The position numbers and the translations under genes were made by a program. The notes beneath the pieces were generated by a model. The model ran no database searches, was not told the origin of the DNA, and was given only the letters and a program-made list of their open reading frames with translations. A stretch of 64,000 nt of DNA from Acidobacteriota bacterium (GTDB lineage Bacteria; Acidobacteriota; Terriglobia; Bryobacterales; Bryobacteraceae). This document shows, piece after piece, positions 1 to 8,698 of the stretch (position 1 is the first letter of the stretch; every line of letters begins with the position of its first letter). The DNA is taken from assembly GCA_026394055.1 (NCBI GenBank), contig JAPKYZ010000062.1, positions 1 through 64,000 on the forward strand. The letters run 5' to 3'.

Positions 1-128
1 CCATCGACACCTACGTCGACCAGCACAATACCCAACCCAAACCCTTCATCTGGACCGCCAAGGCGACCGACATCCTCGAAAAAGTCAAACGCGCCCGCTC
101 CGCATTGGATAATACTCGATCCGTGTGA
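1..128 (+). CDS. IS630-type transposase, C-terminal end (partial)
   Basis: An open frame enters from the left edge (first full codon at 3) and stops with TGA at 126-128. The 41 visible residues include PFIWTAKATDILEKVKRA, which matches the usual tail of IS630/Tc1-mariner-type transposases (family knowledge: these proteins end with a Phe-x-Trp-Thr stretch followed by a helix containing an I-x-x-K-V core). The catalytic DDE residues lie outside the window, so activity cannot be judged. It marks an insertion sequence at the left boundary and fits the unusual base composition of the next gene. Confidence 0.7.
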   Translation, partial: IDTYVDQHNTQPKPFIWTAKATDILEKVKRARSALDNTRSV

Positions 129-1084
129 CGCAGTACACTAGAAATCGGAGGATTGAGGGGACGTTCTCATGGCGGCGCCAACAACTGCTCGTTCATATCG
201 GCGGGACGCTCACGTTTGAGGTACCTGTTCCGCTCGCCTTCAATGGGATTCCGGTTGTTTCCCTCACGCGTGATCATGCCGGATGTCTCCTCACATCGAT
301 AAACATGTTGACGGCGTCGATCATGCCCCGCCTTAGGATGTTCGAGAATGACTGGATCTCCGTCGGAACACCAGTGGATCTCGAAGCTCCTCCGTTCGGT
401 CGAAAACTGTCGGCGCGGTATTCCAACGGAGATCGCTTAAGGCTTGAATTCATAACTGTGGATGATCCAGACGCTTTGGCTGAATGCCTTCCTAGAATGG
501 ATCGAGCACGCCTTTGGGCCAGTTCTCTCATGCACGAAAGGAAGGCCGGTGTTCCCGCGCTGACCTTCCCGGCAGTTTTGGCCGACATCGAGTTCGAACT
601 GCCAGATGCTGGAATTTCGATCACATCACAAGGGGTGCGGACGCCAATGCTCGAAGCTAGCGGACATTATGTTGCCTGTGCACCCTGTGCAGTCAATCTT
701 GGCACCCCGGCCCCCATTCCCACAGTGCTTAATTCAATCGGAATCTCAAGGGAGAAACCCAATCTCCGGTTCGCATCAATGAATGATCAAGAACTGTGGA
801 GCATCTCAGGACGAAACTTTAGCGGGATGGGGTTCCTCCTGGATGGCCACGAGTTCGAAGGGTGCAACTTTGATCAGTGTTGGTTCTCGATGCGCGGCCA
901 GAGGTTCGCGCTCAAACACAATACGTTCAGCCCAATGACCCTGATGCCGTCGCCAGAAATTCAAGCCGCTTACGACGTCATCGAAGCTCTAACGGGGGCG
1001 GGCATCCCTCCGTTTGTGGCGGCGGCGGAGCGACTTGCCAAAGCCGCAGCAGATGGAAGGACTCAGAATCCCAACGCCAGTTGA
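125..1084 (+). CDS. hypothetical protein with pentapeptide-like C-terminal stretch
   Basis: Up to 319 aa. The earliest start is a GTG overlapping the transposase stop; a later start is possible, because no good ribosome-binding site precedes the GTG and the ATG at 304 is also in frame. I do not recognise the N-terminal two thirds. Near residues 240-265 there is a short run of alternating hydrophobic and Cys/Asn positions (FEGCNFDQCWF, then LKHNTF) like one or two coils of a pentapeptide-repeat beta-helix, followed by a helical tail. No signal peptide or membrane segment is evident. Base composition is visibly less GC-rich than the next gene, which together with the adjacent transposase suggests acquired DNA. 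Function unknown. Confidence 0.6.
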   Translation: MTQYTRNRRIEGTFSWRRQQLLVHIGGTLTFEVPVPLAFNGIPVVSLTRDHAGCLLTSINMLTASIMPRLRMFENDWISVGTPVDLEAPPFGRKLSARYSNGDRLRLEFITVDDPDALAECLPRMDRARLWASSLMHERKAGVPALTFPAVLADIEFELPDAGISITSQGVRTPMLEASGHYVACAPCAVNLGTPAPIPTVLNSIGISREKPNLRFASMNDQELWSISGRNFSGMGFLLDGHEFEGCNFDQCWFSMRGQRFALKHNTFSPMTLMPSPEIQAAYDVIEALTGAGIPPFVAAAERLAKAAADGRTQNPNAS

Positions 1085-1220
1085 TTGCGCCCCTTGCCCG
1101 GGCCGAGCTCGTGCTTGTGCCAAACAACGCAACTTCGCAGTCCAGCGGACCAGAGATCGCCCGCTCCCAGTATGGCTCCAGTGGTGATACGCTCACCTGC
1201 GGATGACCACTGGAGGCCCC

Positions 1221-2558
1221 ATGCAACGCCGCGCACTATTGAAAACTCTCGTTGGAGCCGCTGCCGCTCTGCCACTGCCGCTGGCGGCCCAGAAGGCGGA
1301 GCAGAAGTCGCCGGGCTCAATTCGCATTACGGGCGTCGACGTCATCGTCACCAACCCCGGCGCCACGGCGATGAACAACTTCGTGCTGATCAAGATCTCC
1401 ACCAATCAGCCGGGCCTGGTGGGCTGGGGCGACGCGACGTGCACCGGCAGCGAACTAGGCGTCGCCAAGTTCATGGAGGAGCACCTGACGCCCGCGCTGA
1501 TTGGCCAGAACCCCATGCACAGCGAGCGGCTTTGGCAGCGGCTGTTCTTCCTGCCGTACTACCGCTCGGGCAGCGTGCAGATGTCGGCCATCTCCGGGGT
1601 CGACATGGCGTTGTGGGACATCAAGGGCAAAGTGGCCGGGCTGCCCGTCTACGACCTGCTGGGCGGCAAGGTGCGCGAAGGCATGCTCACCTACACCAAC
1701 GCCAGCGGGCGCGACTTCAGGCAGGTGGAAGACAACGTCCGCAAGCTGATGGAGCGCGGCTACAAGGTGATCAAGGTGCAGGTGGCCCTGCCCGGCAACG
1801 ATGGCGGCTACGCCGTGCCCCAAACCGCGGCGCAAGCGGCCAAGACCAAGGAAGCCTACGCCGCCGGGATGCCGCCCGATGAGGTGTGGGACCCGATGGC
1901 CTACACCCGCACACTGCCCAAGCTGTTCGACCACCTGCGCAAGACCGTAGGCGATGAAATCGAGCTGCTGCACGACGTGCATGAGCGCATCACGCCATCG
2001 CAAGCTCTGCAACTGGGCAAGGCACTGGAGCCCTATCGCCTCTTCTATTTTGAAGACCCGCTGCGGCCGGAGAACCTGGACACGTTCCGGCTGATGCGGC
2101 ATCAATGCTCGACGCCGATTGCGATGGGTGAGGTCTACACCGGCCAATGGGACGGCCTGTTCCTGATCACGGAGCACTTGATCGACTACGTCCGCCACGA
2201 CCTGGCGCACTGTGGCGGCATCACCACCGGCAAAAAGATCGCCACCTTCTGCGAGCCCTACGGCATCTTGTCAGCGTGGCATGGGCCGGGCAACATTTCA
2301 CCGATCACGCATATGGCGAACGCCGCGGTCAGCCTGTCGATCCCCAACTTTGGCATCCAGGAGTTCGCCACCGGCTGGGGCGACCCGGTCCGGGAGGTTT
2401 TCAGCGATGTGCCGCAGTACGCCAACGGAATGGTGACCGTAAATGACAAGCCGGGACTGGGCATCGACGTGAATGAAGCCGTGGCGCGAAAGTACCCCTA
2501 TGTCCGCCGCCTGCGCCCGGCCATTCGCCGGCCCGATGGCACGCCCTGGGCCTATTAG
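1221..2558 (+). CDS. Tat-exported enolase-superfamily dehydratase (mannonate dehydratase/RspA-like)
   Basis: 445 aa. I place the start at ATG 1221 because GGAGG lies five bases upstream (1212-1216) and the protein then begins MQRRALLK, a twin-arginine signal followed by a hydrophobic stretch ending near LAAQ. The body is a mandelate racemase/muconate lactonizing enzyme fold: N-terminal capping domain, then a TIM barrel with the expected metal-ligand strands (LLHDVHERI, YFEDPL, AMGEVY) and a histidine in SAWHGPGN. The order and spacing resemble the D-mannonate/D-altronate dehydratase and RspA subgroup, so dehydration of a sugar acid is likely, but the substrate cannot be read from sequence. 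Export is uncommon for this superfamily. A second exported family member lies at 17578. Confidence 0.85.
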   Translation: MQRRALLKTLVGAAAALPLPLAAQKAEQKSPGSIRITGVDVIVTNPGATAMNNFVLIKISTNQPGLVGWGDATCTGSELGVAKFMEEHLTPALIGQNPMHSERLWQRLFFLPYYRSGSVQMSAISGVDMALWDIKGKVAGLPVYDLLGGKVREGMLTYTNASGRDFRQVEDNVRKLMERGYKVIKVQVALPGNDGGYAVPQTAAQAAKTKEAYAAGMPPDEVWDPMAYTRTLPKLFDHLRKTVGDEIELLHDVHERITPSQALQLGKALEPYRLFYFEDPLRPENLDTFRLMRHQCSTPIAMGEVYTGQWDGLFLITEHLIDYVRHDLAHCGGITTGKKIATFCEPYGILSAWHGPGNISPITHMANAAVSLSIPNFGIQEFATGWGDPVREVFSDVPQYANGMVTVNDKPGLGIDVNEAVARKYPYVRRLRPAIRRPDGTPWAY

Positions 2559-2578
2559 GCGGGTAAGCTAGCGTTAGC

Positions 2579-3337
2579 TTGTTTTTCGCCAACCACACAC
2601 TCGCCCGGCGTCTCGAACTGGTGGAGACGCTGACCGGCCGCTGCTTCGGGGGCCAGATTGAGGCCATTGACTATGCCGGCGGCGTCGCCATGTTTGCCGG
2701 CGTTGGATCACCGGTCACGCATGCGATTGGGACCGGCATGCAGGGCGTGGTCAACGCTGCGGAGATCGATGCGATGGAGCAGTTCTACCGCTCCCGCGGC
2801 AGCCACGCAGAGATCGACCTGTGCCCGCTCTCGGACGAAAGCTATCTGCCGCAGTTGAGCGAGCGCGGCTACCGCGTGGTGGAGCTGAACAACGTGCTGG
2901 CTCGCGTGATCACTGGCGAAGCTCCGCCCGCTGACCCGCGTGTCGCGCCCGGCGATGGCGCCACCTACTCACGCGTCGTGGCGGAAGGCTTCTTTGGGCC
3001 TGGTGAGCCGCCCCCCGAAATGCTGTCCATCGGCGCCGCGCTCTCCAATGCGCCCTTGCAGCCCTACCTGGCCCATCTCGAAGGACGGGCCGTGGCCGGT
3101 GGCGCCCTGAACATCAGCCAGAACACGGGCTTCCTGTTTGGCGATGCCACGGTAGCCTCCGCCCGCGGGTTGGGCTTGCAGCGCGCCCTGGTGGAAACGC
3201 GGCTGGCAGCGGCCGCAGCGGCCGGTTGCGACCTGGCCTTCGCCGCCACCCTGCCCGGCAGCCAATCCCAACGCAACTATGAGCGCTGCGGCTTTCGCGT
3301 GGTCTACACCAAGCTGACGCTGCGGCGTATCTGGTAG
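2579..3337 (+). CDS. GNAT-family N-acetyltransferase
   Basis: 252 aa, starting with TTG only 20 bases after the upstream stop, so probably cotranscribed with the dehydratase gene. The C-terminal third has the acetyl-CoA-binding pattern of the GNAT fold: a beta strand (TGFLFGDATVASARG) leading into the pyrophosphate loop region RGLGLQRALVETRLAAAA, then the terminal QRNYERCGFRVV strand-helix-strand that closes the fold. The N-terminal half is a divergent, possibly degenerate GNAT repeat. The substrate is unknown. The TTG start is the earliest in frame; the next Met is about 36 codons in and would remove part of the first strand. Confidence 0.75.
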   Translation: MFFANHTLARRLELVETLTGRCFGGQIEAIDYAGGVAMFAGVGSPVTHAIGTGMQGVVNAAEIDAMEQFYRSRGSHAEIDLCPLSDESYLPQLSERGYRVVELNNVLARVITGEAPPADPRVAPGDGATYSRVVAEGFFGPGEPPPEMLSIGAALSNAPLQPYLAHLEGRAVAGGALNISQNTGFLFGDATVASARGLGLQRALVETRLAAAAAAGCDLAFAATLPGSQSQRNYERCGFRVVYTKLTLRRIW

Positions 3338-3341
3338 CGGG

Positions 3342-3656
3342 TCATGACACAGCCTGGCGTCCGCCCACCCGGAGGTTCAGCCCAACTGCCGCCAGGATAG
3401 CCCCCACGTTCTTCATGGACGGGTTCCCTTTGCGCGAGAGCGTGCGATAAAGGTGCTCCCGGTTCAGGTTGGACCGTTGCGCCAAGGCCGCGACTCCGCC
3501 TCTGGCCTCAGCCACGTGGCGTAGGCCGAGCAAAAACACCTCCTCCGAATCATTGAGGCATTCGTTCAGGTACCCGATCGCGAACTCGTCATCCTTCAGT
3601 TCTTCGTAGAGATGCTCCTCGAATGGGACCCTCTCCAAATCACGATTCCCTGCCAT
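3342..3656 (-). CDS. antitoxin of a RelE/HigB-type addiction module (HTH)
   Basis: 104 aa when started at ATG 3656, preceded by a purine-rich GGGAAGG. The protein has a helix-turn-helix in the second half (VAALAQRSNLNREHLYRTLS, then a conserved NPSMKNVGAILAAVGL tail), the hallmark of the 'putative addiction module antidote' family whose partners are small RelE-fold RNases. Such antitoxins bind the toxin and repress their own operon. The reading frame directly upstream on the same strand, overlapping this start by about 17 bases, is the remnant of the cognate toxin, which is frameshifted. This antitoxin therefore appears orphaned. Confidence 0.8.
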   Translation of the reverse strand: MAGNRDLERVPFEEHLYEELKDDEFAIGYLNECLNDSEEVFLLGLRHVAEARGGVAALAQRSNLNREHLYRTLSRKGNPSMKNVGAILAAVGLNLRVGGRQAVS

Positions 3657-3837
3657 CGCCTTCCCTTTCCGCGGTGTACCGGCGCCACAGGTCAATGGCC
3701 CGGACGATGTCATCCGCTGGTGTCCTCTTGGTTCCGCCGCGGAGGATAATCACGATTCTCCGGCCCTCACGGCCGAAGTTACACCCGATAACCGGGGCCG
3801 AAGAGAGCGCCGAAGGAGCCGCACCTCGTGGCGATCA
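3640..3837 (-). pseudogene. remnant of RelE/HigB-type toxin, frameshifted
   Basis: Translating the minus strand upstream of the antitoxin gives CNFGREGRRIVIILRGGTKR followed by DDIVRAIDLWRRYTAERE and a TGA overlapping the antitoxin start. This matches the C-terminal half of addiction-module killer proteins (family consensus: GPGYR-hydrophobic-YF, a strand, then LL-x-GG-x-K, then a helix with ARA). Just upstream, the expected GPGYRV is present but in another frame, and the junction reads GTGTAACTTC where GTG-TAC-TTC would keep the frame: one extra A near 3780. No intact N-terminus or start codon is visible upstream, so the gene is broken or the sequence contains an error here. Confidence 0.6.
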
Positions 3838-3850
3838 ACCATGAATAAGT

Positions 3851-5056
3851 GTGGCGCACACGCTACTATTCTTGTCAGAGGCGGCCGAATGGGTGTCCGC
3901 ATCGCGTCTTCACCGCACCGGGTTCAAGAATCCAGTTGCCAGCTGGGCCGCGGATTCGCTATCTTCGTCACTTGGCTACTACTGTCATCGCTTAAGCCGC
4001 TTGCTCTGCCGGACCCGGTGCCCGGCTGGCAAGCGCTATCCTTCTTCGGCTCCCGCGCCGGACGTGTCTGCATTTGCGGACTGGTCCCACAAGAAGAAAA
4101 AGAGCAACCCCTTGAGTTTCCGAATTACCGCGCAGCATCGCGGTTTCTGGATGGTGAACGATCTGCCAGCCACGTTGGCCGGTAGCTTTGATGGCCCGCG
4201 CCCCTGCGTGGGCGATTGGGTGGAACTGCGGGAGACGCAAATTGTCGCCGTTGCCCCGCGCAAGACGCTCTTCGCCCGGAAAGCGGCCGGGTCTGGCGTG
4301 GAGGTGCAGGCCATTGCGGCGAACGTCGATATCGCGTTCTTGGTGATGGCGCTGGACCATGATTTCAGCCTGCGGCGCCTCGAACGCTACTTGGTGCTGG
4401 CCCGCGAGAGCGGCACCCGGCCCGTGGTGCTGCTGACGAAGGCGGATCTCGCTGAGGACGTGGCGGGGTCTGTGGCGGCGGTCCGGGGCGTCTTAGACAG
4501 CGGCGAGATCGAAGCAATCGCCGCCGTCCACGGGCACGGTGTCGAGCAGGTGCGGCGCTACCTGCCCCCCGGCATCACGGCCGTGCTGCTGGGCTCTTCC
4601 GGAGCGGGCAAGTCGACGCTGATCAACGCGCTGTTGGGTGAGGAGCGGATGGCCACCCAGCCGGTCCGGCAGGCCGATTCCAAGGGCCGCCACACCACCA
4701 CCCACCGCGAGCTGCTGGAGCTACCCGGCGGCGCCTTCCTGATCGACACGCCCGGCATGCGGGAGCTTCAGCTGTGGGCCACGGGCGAGAGCGTCAACGC
4801 CACCTTCGGTGATATTGGGCATTGGGCATCGCAATGCCGGTTCTCTGATTGTTCGCACTCAAACGAACCGGGCTGCGCGGTGCGTCAAGCGGTGGCCGAC
4901 GGTCTGCTGGACCCGGAGCGCCTGGGCAGCCTCCACAAGCTGCGCCGGGAGGCGGAGTATCTGGCGGTGCAAACCGACGTCCACCAGATGCTGGCCCGCA
5001 AAGCCAAGTGGAAGTCGATCCACAAGGCGATGCGGAACGTCGACAAGCGGCGTTAA
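3851..5056 (+). CDS. rsgA: ribosome small-subunit-dependent GTPase A (RsgA/YjeQ)
   Basis: 401 aa as drawn from GTG 3851. RsgA is a late 30S assembly factor that binds near the decoding site and leaves on GTP hydrolysis. The circularly permuted GTPase is clear: G4 motif LLTKAD (about residue 196) comes before the P-loop GSSGAGKST (about 248), the HTTTH switch and DTPGMRE. The C-terminal zinc module CRFSDCSHSNEPGC is complete. The OB-fold start is recognisable from about FRITAQHRGFWMVND. The first 80 or so residues do not look like the family; either translation starts later (TTG near 4111) or the true N-terminus is in the +1 frame (see findings). Identity is secure, the start is not. Confidence 0.85.
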   Translation: MAHTLLFLSEAAEWVSASRLHRTGFKNPVASWAADSLSSSLGYYCHRLSRLLCRTRCPAGKRYPSSAPAPDVSAFADWSHKKKKSNPLSFRITAQHRGFWMVNDLPATLAGSFDGPRPCVGDWVELRETQIVAVAPRKTLFARKAAGSGVEVQAIAANVDIAFLVMALDHDFSLRRLERYLVLARESGTRPVVLLTKADLAEDVAGSVAAVRGVLDSGEIEAIAAVHGHGVEQVRRYLPPGITAVLLGSSGAGKSTLINALLGEERMATQPVRQADSKGRHTTTHRELLELPGGAFLIDTPGMRELQLWATGESVNATFGDIGHWASQCRFSDCSHSNEPGCAVRQAVADGLLDPERLGSLHKLRREAEYLAVQTDVHQMLARKAKWKSIHKAMRNVDKRR

Positions 5057-5133
5057 CCGCCTGCGTCAAGTCAAGGGCGGCGGATCCCGGGCGATGGGAG
5101 ACCAGGCCGCCCCTGAAAAGCTGAGACTGCCGC

Positions 5134-5273
5134 CTAGCAGGCTGCGGAATAGGGGTTTTGCAGGACCACTCCCTCACGGTCGTGGCTCTGTACGTTCTTG
5201 CACATGAAAGGGAATACTTTCTGAGCCGCGCGCGTCAGCAAGCGGTTTCTGGCCTCTTTCCGCAGCCTCCTAG
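5134..5273. repeat. nested palindromic element (MITE/REP-like) overlapping the receptor stop
   Basis: The outer arms CTAGCAGGCTGCGGAA (5134-5149) and TTCCGCAGCCTCCTAG (5258-5273) are inverted copies with one mismatch. Inside them lies an inner pair, a GACCACTCCCTCACGG-type arm (5164-5188) and a GAGCCGCGCGCGTCAGCAAG-type arm (5223-5248), which recurs elsewhere in the window (9787, 12201, 30729, 43822, 56351). The right outer arm contains the stop codon of the TonB receptor. It could act as a bidirectional transcription end between the convergent rsgA and receptor genes. Confidence 0.7.
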
Positions 5274-8200
5274 AAAGCCAGCCGGAGCGCCAACTGGATC
5301 TGGCGCGGGTCGCCCGCGGCGGCGACCTGTCCAAATGACGGGTTGTCCGCCGTGGCGTTGGGATAGCTGAAGTTCGGGTGATTGGCGAGATTGAAGGCTT
5401 CGCCCCGGAATTGCAGGCGGATCTTGTCGCGGAAATAGAAGTTGCGGCTGAAGCTCACGTCGACGTTCACGAGGCCCGGACCCTGGATGATGTTGCGCCC
5501 GGCGTTGCCGAAGTTGCCCACCGCCGGAATGGCGAACGCGGCGGTCGAGAACCACTGCTGCACCGTCTTGGGTCCAGAGTTGGGGTCGCCGATGAGGTTG
5601 GGGCGATCACTGCCGCCGAAGGTGTTGCTGGTGTTGACGCTCAGGTACGGCGTCAAGGGCCGCCCGGTCTGGATGCTGAAGATGCCGGAGACCTCCCAGT
5701 TCTGCATCAGCCGGTCAGTCAACTTGCGGCCGCCTTTGCCGAAGGGGAGATTCCAGATGGGGCTCCACACCAGGCGATGGCGGACGTCGAAGTCCGATAG
5801 GCCGCGCTCAGCATGCCGGTCGAAGCTGTTTTGCGGAGTGCTGTTGGAGGCGTTCGAAGTCGACCCCGTGCCCGGAGCGTCATCAATCGATTTGCCGTAG
5901 GTGTAGGAGGTGAGGAACGACAAGCCGGCACTGAACCGCTTTTCGAGCTTCGCCTGCAGCGAATGGAAGTTGGAGTTGCCGTCGTTCTGATACCAGGTGA
6001 GGTTGCCGTAGGTGGGGAAGCGGCGGCGGGCGTTCACCTGCGCCGTGGTGCCCAGGCCAGGGGCGGGCTGATTGGGGTTCTGGCTGGTTTGCAGATGCGT
6101 GCCTTTGGCGCCAAAGTAGCTGGCTTCCAGCAGCACATTGGTGGTCAGCTGTCGTTGCACGCCCAGGCTCCACTGCTGCCGGTCAGCCAGCGGGAAGTCC
6201 TGATTGATGCCCCAGGCGGTGTTGGACCCGCTGGCCAGCGTGGTGGGGAACGGGTCCTTCAACGTGATCACCGAGGTCCGGCTGGCGTTGAAGGTTTGGG
6301 GGTTGCGGAAGGGCGCGTTCAGGGCCAGCGTGTACATGCCGTTCAGAGTCGTATTGGGGTTGTAGAAGACGCCGTAGCCGCCGCGAATAACAGTGGAGGA
6401 TTTACCGAAGGGCTGCCAGGCAAAGCCAAACCGCGGCGCGAAGTTGTTCCGGTCAGCCTTATACAGCGCCTTGCCCACTCCGTTCTGCCCCATCACGCGC
6501 AGCACGCCCGTATCAGCATCAAAGGACGACATGCGGTTGTATTTTTCGGTGAGCGGGCTGATGTATTCCCACCGCAGGCCCACGTTCAAAGTCAGGTGCG
6601 GCGTGATCTTGTAGTCGTCCTGCACAAACCAGTTCCAGGAGCCTTGCCGGTTGTAGAAGAACGGCTGATACGGGTTGCGGCTGGTGCTGGTGGGCAGCCC
6701 CAACAGCATGTCAGCCAGCGGGTAGCCACTGGTGAGCGCGGTGGTGGCGCCCGTAAAGTTCAGTGAGCCGCGCCCGCCGGACGATTGATTGTTGCTGCTC
6801 TGGAACTGGCGCCATTCGATGCCGAACTTCACGGAATGCTTGCCCGTGATCCAGCTCAAGTTGTTCACGATCTGGTACGTGGTGTCGGCCCGGTTGGAGG
6901 GCAGGTTGGTGGCGCCACCCAGCCGGGAAAAGCCGGTGACGGAGGTGGACGGCAGACCGGTGTTGTCCGGGATGGAATCAAAGAAGGCCCCGGGCAGCGC
7001 CGGGAAATCGGCCTTCACGTCTTCCTGCAGGCGCGGCTGCACCAGCCGGTTGACGCCCGCGCGAAACTCATTGATCAGCGTGGGCGAAAAGACGTGCACT
7101 TCGGTAAGGCCACCCAGTTGCGTGGTCAGCCCGGAGTCACACCCAAAGCCCGGCAACACGGCGCTGCCGCAGAGGCGATTGGAGGGTTCAAACGACGGGT
7201 CAGTGAAGCGGTTGTAAGTGACCGTGAGTGAGTCATTGGCGGAGAAGGTATGGTCCACCTTGATGCTGTTTTGATCCAGCGTTTCGCGCCGCGTTTCGCT
7301 GAAGTTGTAGTTCGACGCCGGGAGCGCGCCCGCGGGCGTCGGCCGGTTGGGCGCCGGATAGAAGGTGGCCAGCTTCACGCCGAGCGAATCGAGCAGTTCC
7401 GGATCGATCACATTGGGCGTGCGGAAATTCAAGCCCGTGAAGGGGTTCAGCACGCGTCGCGGCGAGGCCAGCGCCAGCAGTGACCGGAAGTCGCCGGTCT
7501 TCATTTCCTGTAGCGGCACCGTGGCCAGCGCAGCCACCTGTTGCCGCAGCCGCAGCCCTTCATAGCTATAGAAGAAGAACGTCTTGTCCTTGCGGATGGG
7601 CCCGCCGAGTGTGCCGCCGAACTGGTTGCGCTTAAAGGCAGGTGAGGCGGAGGGCGTGAAGTAGTTCCGCGCATCCATCACCTGATTGCGCAGAAACTCA
7701 AACAGGCCGCCACGTAACTGGTTAGTGCCGGACTTAGTAACCACCACCACCTGCCCGCCGGACCCGCGGCCGTACTCAGCCGGGTAGACGCCGGTGAGCA
7801 GCTTGAACTCTTGAATCGAATCCACCGACGGCCGGAACGACGGTCCGTTGACGCCGGTGTCGTTGTTGTCGATGCCGTTGACGGTGAAGTTGTTGCTGGT
7901 CTCGGTGGCGCCCGCGACGTTGAAGCCCCCGCGGAAGCCCATGGTCGAATTCTGCGCCGGCGCATAGGCGCCCGGCACCAGCAGGGCCAGGCCGTAGAAC
8001 TCGCGGCTATTCAGCGGCAGCTCGATCACTTTGCGATTCTCGATCACCGTTCCGGAGGCGGCCGATTCGGTGGCTGTCTGGGGAGCTTCCGCCACCACTT
8101 GGATGACGTCGTTCACCTGCCCCAGCTCCAGCTTGACGTCCAGCCGGGCATCCTGGCTTACTTGCAGTGTGATGCCGCTTTGCACGGACCGGCGAAAGCC

Positions 8201-8437
8201 CGGGGCTTCGGTCACCAGCTCATAACTGCCCGGCGGCAGCAGCGGGAACAGGTACTGGCCGGAATCGCTGGTGAGCACCGCGCGCTGAATATTGGTCTCG
8301 ACATTGCGGATGGAGACGCGGGCGTTGGCGATCGCCGAGCCACTGGGGTCTCGAATCTCGCCCGCCAGCGTGGCGGTGGGGTTCTGCGCGCGTGCCAGCG
8401 CAACGGTCAGCAGCAGCAGGGTAAGGCTTCGAATCAT
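5270..8437 (-). CDS. Oar-type TonB-dependent outer-membrane receptor with carboxypeptidase-regulatory domain
   Basis: 1055 aa. I start at ATG 8437 because AAGGAG lies nine bases upstream and the protein then begins with a clean signal peptide (MIRSLTLLLLTVALARAQ). Residues about 22-110 form a carboxypeptidase-regulatory/CNA-B-like domain (TLAGEIRDPSGSAIANARV). A plug domain follows (GGFNVAGATETSNNFTVNG, then YPAEYGRGSGGQVVVVTKSG), then a beta-barrel of about 800 residues ending in Phe, the usual outer-membrane C-terminus. This architecture is heavily expanded in Acidobacteriota, where such proteins are presumed to import oligosaccharides or other large substrates. The ligand cannot be inferred. 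The stop codon lies in a palindromic element. Confidence 0.9.
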   Translation of the reverse strand: MIRSLTLLLLTVALARAQNPTATLAGEIRDPSGSAIANARVSIRNVETNIQRAVLTSDSGQYLFPLLPPGSYELVTEAPGFRRSVQSGITLQVSQDARLDVKLELGQVNDVIQVVAEAPQTATESAASGTVIENRKVIELPLNSREFYGLALLVPGAYAPAQNSTMGFRGGFNVAGATETSNNFTVNGIDNNDTGVNGPSFRPSVDSIQEFKLLTGVYPAEYGRGSGGQVVVVTKSGTNQLRGGLFEFLRNQVMDARNYFTPSASPAFKRNQFGGTLGGPIRKDKTFFFYSYEGLRLRQQVAALATVPLQEMKTGDFRSLLALASPRRVLNPFTGLNFRTPNVIDPELLDSLGVKLATFYPAPNRPTPAGALPASNYNFSETRRETLDQNSIKVDHTFSANDSLTVTYNRFTDPSFEPSNRLCGSAVLPGFGCDSGLTTQLGGLTEVHVFSPTLINEFRAGVNRLVQPRLQEDVKADFPALPGAFFDSIPDNTGLPSTSVTGFSRLGGATNLPSNRADTTYQIVNNLSWITGKHSVKFGIEWRQFQSSNNQSSGGRGSLNFTGATTALTSGYPLADMLLGLPTSTSRNPYQPFFYNRQGSWNWFVQDDYKITPHLTLNVGLRWEYISPLTEKYNRMSSFDADTGVLRVMGQNGVGKALYKADRNNFAPRFGFAWQPFGKSSTVIRGGYGVFYNPNTTLNGMYTLALNAPFRNPQTFNASRTSVITLKDPFPTTLASGSNTAWGINQDFPLADRQQWSLGVQRQLTTNVLLEASYFGAKGTHLQTSQNPNQPAPGLGTTAQVNARRRFPTYGNLTWYQNDGNSNFHSLQAKLEKRFSAGLSFLTSYTYGKSIDDAPGTGSTSNASNSTPQNSFDRHAERGLSDFDVRHRLVWSPIWNLPFGKGGRKLTDRLMQNWEVSGIFSIQTGRPLTPYLSVNTSNTFGGSDRPNLIGDPNSGPKTVQQWFSTAAFAIPAVGNFGNAGRNIIQGPGLVNVDVSFSRNFYFRDKIRLQFRGEAFNLANHPNFSYPNATADNPSFGQVAAAGDPRQIQLALRLAF

Positions 8438-8595
8438 GGACAGACACTCCTTGGGCCGGGGACACGCGGTTTTGCAGGACATGCTGCAGATCACGGACGA
8501 CTGGAGAGCGAAGCAACAAGGGTGCGCGGACGGGCGCGATGAGGGCCGCTCGCGGCATGACGGGGGGTTACCGGGGCGAGCGGATTGACTCAAAT

Positions 8596-8609
8596 TGTAA
8601 TCGATTGCG
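8596..8609. promoter_or_regulatory. possible LacI-family operator
   Basis: TGTAATCGATTGCG is an imperfect 14-bp palindrome centred on CG (five of seven half-site positions match), the form typical of LacI-family operators. It sits between the divergent receptor (start 8437) and luciferase-domain gene (start 8699), so it could control either. Weak evidence: a single site, two mismatches, and no LacI gene in the window. Confidence 0.25.
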
Positions 8610-8698
8610 ATGCCGTTTGCGCGCCACCAGGGCATCTCCCGCGGCGGCAGAGCCTTCCGGCAGAGTCCTCCGGGGCCCCCGCCGCATCCAAGGGGTGT

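Noticed and set aside
3841..4185. 114-codon frame overlapping the rsgA start
   Set aside because: Its later part may belong to a frameshifted rsgA N-terminus (see finding), but as a separate gene it has no support.
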